The position numbers were made by a program, and so were the translations under genes. The notes below the pieces were generated by a model, which was not told the origin of the DNA, ran no database searches, and saw nothing but the letters and a program-made list of their open reading frames with translations. Positions 59,740 to 64,000 of a stretch of 64,000 nucleotides of DNA are shown piece after piece. The stretch is from Loktanella sp. PT4BL (GTDB taxonomy: Bacteria > Pseudomonadota > Alphaproteobacteria > Rhodobacterales > Rhodobacteraceae): contig NZ_QJJL01000003.1 in the NCBI RefSeq assembly GCF_003201935.1, positions 682,001 through 746,000 of the forward strand. Direction: 5' to 3'. Position 1 is the stretch's first letter. Every line of letters starts with the position of its first letter.

Positions 59740-61413
59740 CTATTTCACGGTCACTTTTTCAGGCTTGGCCATCCATTCGCGACCCTTGAGCATGCCTTTC
59801 CAATAGATCGGCGGCAGCAGTTTTTCTTTCAGGAACCATGCCGCACGGGATGGCTTTGTGCCGTCAATGATCGCTTTGGGGAAGCTGGGCAACAGTTTCC
59901 CGCCATAGCCGAACTCGGCCAGAACGATCTTGCCGCGCTCGACGGTCAGCGGGCAGGACCCGTAGCCGTTATATTGCGCCACCGGAGATCTCCCCGCCAT
60001 GTCAGCCACCATATTTTCGACCACAACAGGGGCTTGAATACGTGCCGCGGCCATCGTTTTGGCGTTGGGTGCGTTCATCACATCGCCCAAGGACCAGATA
60101 TTATCATAGGTCTTGTGGCGCAAATTGGATTGATCGACATCAACCCAGCCCGCCGCGTCAGCCAGAGGCGAAACACGGATGAAATCAGGTGCAGTCTGTG
60201 GCGGACAGACATGCATCATGTCAAACTCCATCTCGACCCGTTCCACCGGCGTGTCGGGCTTGGCCACGTCAAACCATGCTTTCTTGGCAGGACCGTCGAC
60301 CGCAACAAGGTTATGGAAGAAATTCAGATGCGCGTCGTATTTCTTGACATATTCCATCAGGGCAGGGACGTATTCCTTGACGCCGAAAAGCACACCACCT
60401 GCGTTGTTGAACTGGATATCAATGTTTTTCAGGACACCGCGGCGCAGCCACGCGTCACCTGACAGATACATGGCCTTTTGCGGCGCACCGGCACATTTGA
60501 TGGGCATGGGGGGCTGTGTAAAGATCGCGCGGCCCTCTTTCATGCCGTTCACCAGTTCCCACGTGTAAGGCGCAAGGTCATAGCGATAGTTCGAGGTCAC
60601 CCCGTTCTGGCCCAGCGTCTGAACCAGACCTTCGATCTTGTTCCAGTCCAGCTTGATACCGGGGCAGACGATCAGACGGGTGTATTTCACGACGCGGCAC
60701 CCGTCGAGGATGACTGCATTGTTCTCTGGTTCAAAGGCGGCAACGGCCGATTTGATCCAGTGTACGCCCTTGGGGATCAGCGACGCCATTGTGCGCGCGG
60801 TCTCTTCGGCGTCGAATACGCCACCGCCCACCATTGTCCAGCCCGGCTGGTAGTAGTGGATATCGGCCGGATCAATGATCGCGATTTCAAGGCCGGGTTT
60901 ACGGGCTTTCAGGCTGGCTGCCGCCGCAATACCGCCTGCGCCCGCACCGACGATGACGACTTCATAACTGGCGTCGCCAGTGTCGGTGGGCGTCTTGCCC
61001 CCGTTGACGATCCGGCGCACGACGCCCGCCATATCATAGCCTGCGGCCTTGGTCGCCGCGAGGATATCAGCAAGGCTGCGCTGGCCCGCCTGCGCAAGCG
61101 ACCACAGGGTCGCCGAGCGCGTGCCAGTGCGACAATAGGCTAGCACCGGACCGGGCAATTCGGTCAGTGCCTTGCCGAATGCGCTTGCGTCTTCGTCCGT
61201 CACCTTGCCGGCGACAATCGGCAGATAGGTCGCCTCAAGGCCTGCTTTCTTGGCCGCAGTCGCAATTTCTTCGAACGTCGGCTGATCGGCGCCTTCGCCG
61301 TCGGGGCGGTTGCAGATAATGGCGCGAAAACCCGCGTCTTTGATGGCTTGCATATCGTCGGGCATGATCTGTGGGCTAACACAGAGACCGGCGGTCAGTG
61401 GCTTGATATCCAT
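59740..61413 (-). CDS. DUF442-sulfide:quinone oxidoreductase fusion
   Basis: 557 aa. Residues 1-110 are a DUF442 sulfur-transferase domain with C94 in AYCRTGTRS, very like the free-standing protein at 11.7 kb. From residue about 150 an FAD pyridine-nucleotide-disulfide fold begins (YEVVIVGAGAGGIAAAASL). It is of the human SQOR type: PIKCAGAPQK (C307) and GYGSCPLTV (C487) match the catalytic cysteines, 180 residues apart against 178 in human SQOR, and the ending (LKEKLLPPIYWKGMLKG) is the membrane-touching region. It should oxidise sulfide, reduce quinone and pass sulfane sulfur to the fused or separate acceptor. Confidence 0.92.
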   Translation of the reverse strand: MDIKPLTAGLCVSPQIMPDDMQAIKDAGFRAIICNRPDGEGADQPTFEEIATAAKKAGLEATYLPIVAGKVTDEDASAFGKALTELPGPVLAYCRTGTRSATLWSLAQAGQRSLADILAATKAAGYDMAGVVRRIVNGGKTPTDTGDASYEVVIVGAGAGGIAAAASLKARKPGLEIAIIDPADIHYYQPGWTMVGGGVFDAEETARTMASLIPKGVHWIKSAVAAFEPENNAVILDGCRVVKYTRLIVCPGIKLDWNKIEGLVQTLGQNGVTSNYRYDLAPYTWELVNGMKEGRAIFTQPPMPIKCAGAPQKAMYLSGDAWLRRGVLKNIDIQFNNAGGVLFGVKEYVPALMEYVKKYDAHLNFFHNLVAVDGPAKKAWFDVAKPDTPVERVEMEFDMMHVCPPQTAPDFIRVSPLADAAGWVDVDQSNLRHKTYDNIWSLGDVMNAPNAKTMAAARIQAPVVVENMVADMAGRSPVAQYNGYGSCPLTVERGKIVLAEFGYGGKLLPSFPKAIIDGTKPSRAAWFLKEKLLPPIYWKGMLKGREWMAKPEKVTVK

Positions 61414-61428
61414 AATAACTCTCTCTGA

Positions 61429-62310
61429 TCAAAGGGCGTTGATCGGTACTTTCAGCATCGGGTTGCCGTCTTGGTCGGCAGGGATTTCTCCGGCGCGCAT
61501 GTTCACTTGCAGCGACGGGATGATCAGCTTTGGCATGGCCAGTTGAGCATCACGTGCGGTGCGGAACTTGATGAATTCATCGCGCGTCTTGCCGCCGCCT
61601 ACGTGGATGTTGTTGGCTTTCTGCTCTGCCACGGTGGTTTCCCACTCGATTGCCCGGCCGTTGGGGCCGTAGTCGTGGCACATAAAGAGGCGCATCTCGT
61701 CAGGCAGGGACAGAACCTTCTGGATACTGTCATAAAGCACGCCTGCATCCCCCCCGGGGAAATCGGCGCGGGCCGAGCCGCCGTCGGGCATGAACAACGT
61801 ATCGCCTGCGAAGGCTGCGTTGCCTATAACATGCACCATACAGGCGGGCGTATGTCCCGGTGTGTACATCGCAAAGGCAGGCATGGTGCCGATCATATAG
61901 GTGTCGCCATCCTTGAACAGCGCATCAAACTGCGACCCGTCCCGCTGGAACTCCGTTCCCTCGTTAAAGACTTTCCCAAAGGTTTCCTGGACGACCATGA
62001 TCTTTTCGCCGACACCGATTTTGCCACCAAGCTTTTGCTGCAGGTAAGGTGCCGCGCTCAGGTGATCTGCATGGACGTGCGTTTCGATGATCCAATCAAG
62101 GACCAGTCCGCGGTCCGTGATTTCCTTAATCAGCGCGTCGGCCGCATCATAGGTGATCCGGCCTGCAGCATAGTCGATGTCCATCACGCTATCGATGATG
62201 GCGCAATGATCGCTGTTAGGGTCCTTGACGATATAGGTGATGGTGTTTGTCGCCTCATCAAAATGGGCGGACACCTCGGGTGTAATGGACATATCGACGG
62301 GATAGGTCAT
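61429..62310 (-). CDS. Persulfide dioxygenase (ETHE1-like MBL-fold hydrolase), second copy
   Basis: 293 aa. Metal ligands in ETHVHADHLSA, TPGHTPAC, GDTLFMPD and MCHDY are complete. Blocks such as FNEGTEFQRDGSQFDALF are shared nearly word for word with the first copy at 13 kb. It should convert glutathione persulfide to sulfite after SQR has made it. It lies 15 bp upstream of the SQR gene and 41 bp downstream of the DUF2892 gene, so one operon. AAGGAA precedes the ATG; an internal ATG (MSITPEVS) is an alternative start. Confidence 0.92.
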   Translation of the reverse strand: MTYPVDMSITPEVSAHFDEATNTITYIVKDPNSDHCAIIDSVMDIDYAAGRITYDAADALIKEITDRGLVLDWIIETHVHADHLSAAPYLQQKLGGKIGVGEKIMVVQETFGKVFNEGTEFQRDGSQFDALFKDGDTYMIGTMPAFAMYTPGHTPACMVHVIGNAAFAGDTLFMPDGGSARADFPGGDAGVLYDSIQKVLSLPDEMRLFMCHDYGPNGRAIEWETTVAEQKANNIHVGGGKTRDEFIKFRTARDAQLAMPKLIIPSLQVNMRAGEIPADQDGNPMLKVPINAL

Positions 62311-62351
62311 GTGCGTTCCTTGTTTTGATGAGGCGTGCCTGTGCGGCGCAA

Positions 62352-62564
62352 TCAGATCTTGCAGGTCTGGATGCCAAAGATGCGGTAAAGCGGGCAGAAT
62401 TTCAGTGTTGATGTGCCCAGCATTACGAGGCCCACAACAACGGAAATGATCGTTGCGGTGCTGGACTGAAACACGGCCATGCCGCTGACAAATGGCGCGG
62501 CAAGCAGGATGATGCCAAGCACGAGGCGGAAAATGCGGTCAATAGTGCCAATATTCTTAGTCAT
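62352..62564 (-). CDS. DUF2892 (YgaP C-terminal-like) membrane protein
   Basis: 70 aa. Two membrane helices (GTIDRIFRLVLGIILLAAPFVSG; TATIISVVVGLVMLGTSTLKF) and the ending KFCPLYRIFGIQTCKI, whose two cysteines are typical. In YgaP this domain anchors a rhodanese to the membrane and may carry thiocyanate or sulfur. AGGAGA fixes the start at 62564. It opens the sulfide operon and lies directly under two candidate operators. Confidence 0.9.
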   Translation of the reverse strand: MTKNIGTIDRIFRLVLGIILLAAPFVSGMAVFQSSTATIISVVVGLVMLGTSTLKFCPLYRIFGIQTCKI

Positions 62565-62575
62565 TTTGCTATCTC

Positions 62576-62599
62576 CTATGAAAGATACATTCTTCATAG
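62576..62599. promoter_or_regulatory. Candidate operator with the 12-base motif, upstream of the sulfide operon
   Basis: Inverted arms CTATGAA / TTCATAG flank AGATACATTC. The motif AAAGATACATTC (62581-62592) recurs exactly at 63806-63817 upstream of the Rrf2 gene, and AAGATACATTC differs from the NsrR half-site AAGATGCATTT at two positions. Confidence 0.5.
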
Positions 62600-62619
62600 A
62601 CCTTAGCGGCGCAGACTTC

Positions 62620-62634
62620 GGTGATATTGTCACC
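62620..62634. promoter_or_regulatory. Palindrome GGTGA-N5-TCACC upstream of the sulfide operon
   Basis: GGTGATATTGTCACC, a 15-base inverted repeat, 56 bp before the DUF2892 start. It resembles a Crp/Fnr-type site but has five spacer bases where four or six are usual. The adjacent Crp/Fnr regulator is the obvious candidate. Confidence 0.4.
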
Positions 62635-62649
62635 AAGCACGCAAATCAG

Positions 62650-63321
62650 TTACGCGGAATGGTCGGCCAGTCTTTCGAGGTGCGCGCGGTCAAGGATCGT
62701 CACGCTGCCGCGCGCCTGCTCGATCCAGCCGCGGCGCTGGAATTCCTGAAGCTGGCGCGAGATGACTTCGCGTGCTGTCCCCAATTCGACCGAAAGCTTT
62801 TGGTGTGTTGTTGCGACGACATCCTGCCCGTCACAGAGTTTGAGCAATTTATCTGCAAGCCGGACGTCGATCCGCTGAAAGGCAACTTCATCGATCATCA
62901 AAAACAGGTCTGTGATGCGTTTGGAAAACGCCGCGAAAACAAAATCCCGAAACGATTTGGACTGGGCCACAAGATCATCGAAGACTTCGCGCGGAACCGC
63001 GGCGGCTTGCACGGCAGTTTCTGATATCCCTTCGGCCGCGTAGTTTTCATAAGCCAGCAGGCAGGCGGTTGTCAGAACGCAACTTTCGCCGGCATGGATG
63101 CGATAGAGCACAATTTCATGCCCCGTATCCGATACCTGCTGGACCCTGACGGTTCCGTCCAACAAGAACAGCATATTCTCGGGCGAGTTTCCGGGCCCAA
63201 AGAGCGTGATCCCGCCGGGCACCTCGATGATTGCGCTGCGCGACAACAAAAGTTGTTTGATATGGGGTTCCAGCCGCGAAAGCCCGGGGAACCGTTCGAC
63301 CCATTCCTGTGTATCGGTCAT
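62650..63321 (-). CDS. Crp/Fnr-family transcriptional regulator
   Basis: 223 aa. Cyclic-nucleotide-like sensor domain (residues about 20-135; GGITLFGPGNSPENMLFLLDGTVRVQQVSDTGHEIVLYRIHAGESCVLTTACLLAYENYAAEG) followed by a helix-turn-helix (HQKLSVELGTAREVISRQLQEFQRRGWI). It lacks the N-terminal cysteine cluster of Fnr, so a [4Fe-4S] oxygen sensor is unlikely; the cysteine pair in GESCVLTTACLLA is a possible redox or sulfane-sulfur sensor. It overlaps the Rrf2 gene by four bases and precedes the sulfide operon. Confidence 0.87.
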   Translation of the reverse strand: MTDTQEWVERFPGLSRLEPHIKQLLLSRSAIIEVPGGITLFGPGNSPENMLFLLDGTVRVQQVSDTGHEIVLYRIHAGESCVLTTACLLAYENYAAEGISETAVQAAAVPREVFDDLVAQSKSFRDFVFAAFSKRITDLFLMIDEVAFQRIDVRLADKLLKLCDGQDVVATTHQKLSVELGTAREVISRQLQEFQRRGWIEQARGSVTILDRAHLERLADHSA

Positions 63322-63782
63322 CGGGCTGCCGCCGCGGTTCTGGGTGTTTCCAGCGGGGCGATCCGCTCCATCAGTTGGCCGCGGTTTGCGGAAATATCCG
63401 CGATTGTCAGATCGTCAAGCACGGCCATAAAGGCCGCCGTGGCCTCCTGCATTTTGCGGGATAATACGCAGATGCCCATCAGCGGGCAGGTATTCTTTTC
63501 GGGATTAAAACATTCAACGACATCAAGCGGGCCTTCTGTAATCCGCACTATATCGCCGACGATCATCTCTTCCGGCGGGCGGGAGAGACGAAAGCCGCCG
63601 CCGCGTCCGCGCACGGTTTCCAGATAGTCTGCTTTGCCCAGCTCATGCACGACCTTCATAATATGTGGGCGCGAAAGCCCGTGAATTTTGGCAACATCAT
63701 CGACGCGCACAAGGTCCGGCGCTTTCAGTGCTGCAAGCTGGAGAGAGCGCAGCGCGTAGTTCGTATAACTGGTCAGTTTCAT
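63318..63782 (-). CDS. Rrf2-family regulator, NsrR-like
   Basis: 154 aa with start MKLTSYTNYALRSLQLAAL. The helix-turn-helix (VDDVAKIHGLSRPHIMKVVHELGKADYLETVRGRGGGFRLSRPPEEMIVGDIVR) is typical of Rrf2. Cysteines C91, C99 and C105 (CFNPEKNTCPLMGIC) fit an iron-sulfur ligand set, near the positions of NsrR (91/96/102 in E. coli; 93/99/105 in Streptomyces). NsrR senses nitric oxide; whether this one responds to NO or sulfur is open. The ATG at 63782 replaces a longer frame to 63815 that runs through the motif. Confidence 0.88.
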   Translation of the reverse strand: MKLTSYTNYALRSLQLAALKAPDLVRVDDVAKIHGLSRPHIMKVVHELGKADYLETVRGRGGGFRLSRPPEEMIVGDIVRITEGPLDVVECFNPEKNTCPLMGICVLSRKMQEATAAFMAVLDDLTIADISANRGQLMERIAPLETPRTAAAAR

Positions 63783-63805
63783 GGTGCTTCCTGTTGCGGT
63801 AGATA

Positions 63806-63817
63806 AAAGATACATTC
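63806..63817. promoter_or_regulatory. Second copy of the 12-base motif, upstream of the Rrf2 and EF-hand-like genes
   Basis: AAAGATACATTC, identical to 62581-62592. It sits 23 bp before the Rrf2 start, with an A/T-rich partner (AGTATTGCATTT) directly following, in the divergent spacer shared with the gene at 63890. Confidence 0.5.
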
Positions 63818-63889
63818 AAAGTATTGCATTTGTAAATAGTTTGAGCTATTGCCTGTCCATAAACCACTATTTCAAATATAGGAAAAGAT

Positions 63890-64000
63890 ATGAAACACCT
63901 GCTTGCTATCGCTACAGTGGCTGCTCTCGCGCCCTGCGCTGTTCTGGCCCAAGATACGCCCGGATCCCATTTCATTGCCAATTGGGATCTCGATGCAAGC
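63890..64000 (+). CDS. N-terminal part of a secreted, possibly EF-hand, protein (cut by the window edge)
   Basis: 37 codons are visible. A signal peptide (KHLLAIATVAALAPCAVLAQD) is followed by PGSHFIANWDLDAS, the start of what looks like a first calcium-binding loop (DLDAS). GGAAAAG precedes the ATG. It is divergent from the NsrR-like regulator gene and may share its operator. Function of the full protein is unknown. Confidence 0.6.
   Translation, partial: MKHLLAIATVAALAPCAVLAQDTPGSHFIANWDLDAS

Noticed and set aside
59281..60462. A 393-codon plus-strand frame opposite SulP and SQR
   Set aside because: Antisense to two clear genes, no start context and low-complexity composition.

Overview
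The window is chromosomal DNA of a GC-rich alphaproteobacterium, most likely a marine Rhodobacteraceae (Roseobacter group). The evidence is a short-chain fatty acyl regulator next to a symporter/histidine-kinase fusion, a GapR protein, YeeE/DUF442/persulfide dioxygenase sulfur modules, a YjbF/YjbH pair, and a compact che operon with an alphaproteobacterial gene set. The species assignment is inference; no rRNA lies in the window.

Layout. 0.3-5.6 kb (minus): a branched-chain-amino-acid-type ABC importer (livF-G-M-H and a Tat-exported binding protein), divergent from 5.8-10.5 kb (plus): an ScfR-type regulator, a lone receiver, a small membrane protein and a symporter-kinase. 10.6-11.7 kb: a FliM/FliN-family protein. 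11.7-14.2 kb: a BigR-type persulfide module (DUF442, two YeeE/YedE, persulfide dioxygenase) opposite an ArsR sensor with a perfect palindrome between them. 14.2-16.6 kb: an acyl-CoA dehydrogenase divergent from an APH-like kinase, the two halves of an ACAD10/11-type system. 16.6-32.8 kb is mostly core: GapR, tRNA-Thr, a hydrolase, CidA/LrgB, a class III aminotransferase, YaeQ, proA-proC-proB, a PstS/OmpA fusion, waaA, DUF808, an SGNH esterase and thioredoxin 2.

33-42 kb is an accessory, decaying stretch, visibly more AT-rich in part. It holds a frameshifted lipoprotein gene, a solo LuxR regulator, a small cysteine-containing secreted protein, an orphan TadG-like vWA protein, an IS3 remnant reduced to the start of orfA joined to the end of orfB, a beheaded AraC gene, GST and SDR genes, a DJ-1/PfpI stub and an intact AraC regulator. 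42.5-47.4 kb returns to ordinary genes: tRNA-Gly, an ABC exporter, an acyl-CoA synthetase and a beta-hydroxyacid dehydrogenase.

47.4-53.9 kb (minus) is one tightly overlapping chemotaxis operon: STAS, cheY, cheA, cheW, cheR, a second cheY, a 127-aa unnamed protein, cheB and cheD. The unnamed protein has a CheZ-like D-x-x-x-Q motif in a helix and a tail like that of CheD, so I propose it as a CheY-phosphate phosphatase. CheB has lost its phosphorylation site. 54.1-56.8 kb: yjbH/yjbF-type exopolysaccharide genes. 56.8-57.8 kb: an ACR3 arsenite exporter. 58-63.8 kb: a second sulfide module (SulP, DUF442-SQR fusion, persulfide dioxygenase, DUF2892) under a Crp/Fnr and an NsrR-like Rrf2 regulator. 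A 12-base motif lies upstream of both its transcription units. The window ends in the start of a secreted, possibly EF-hand, protein.
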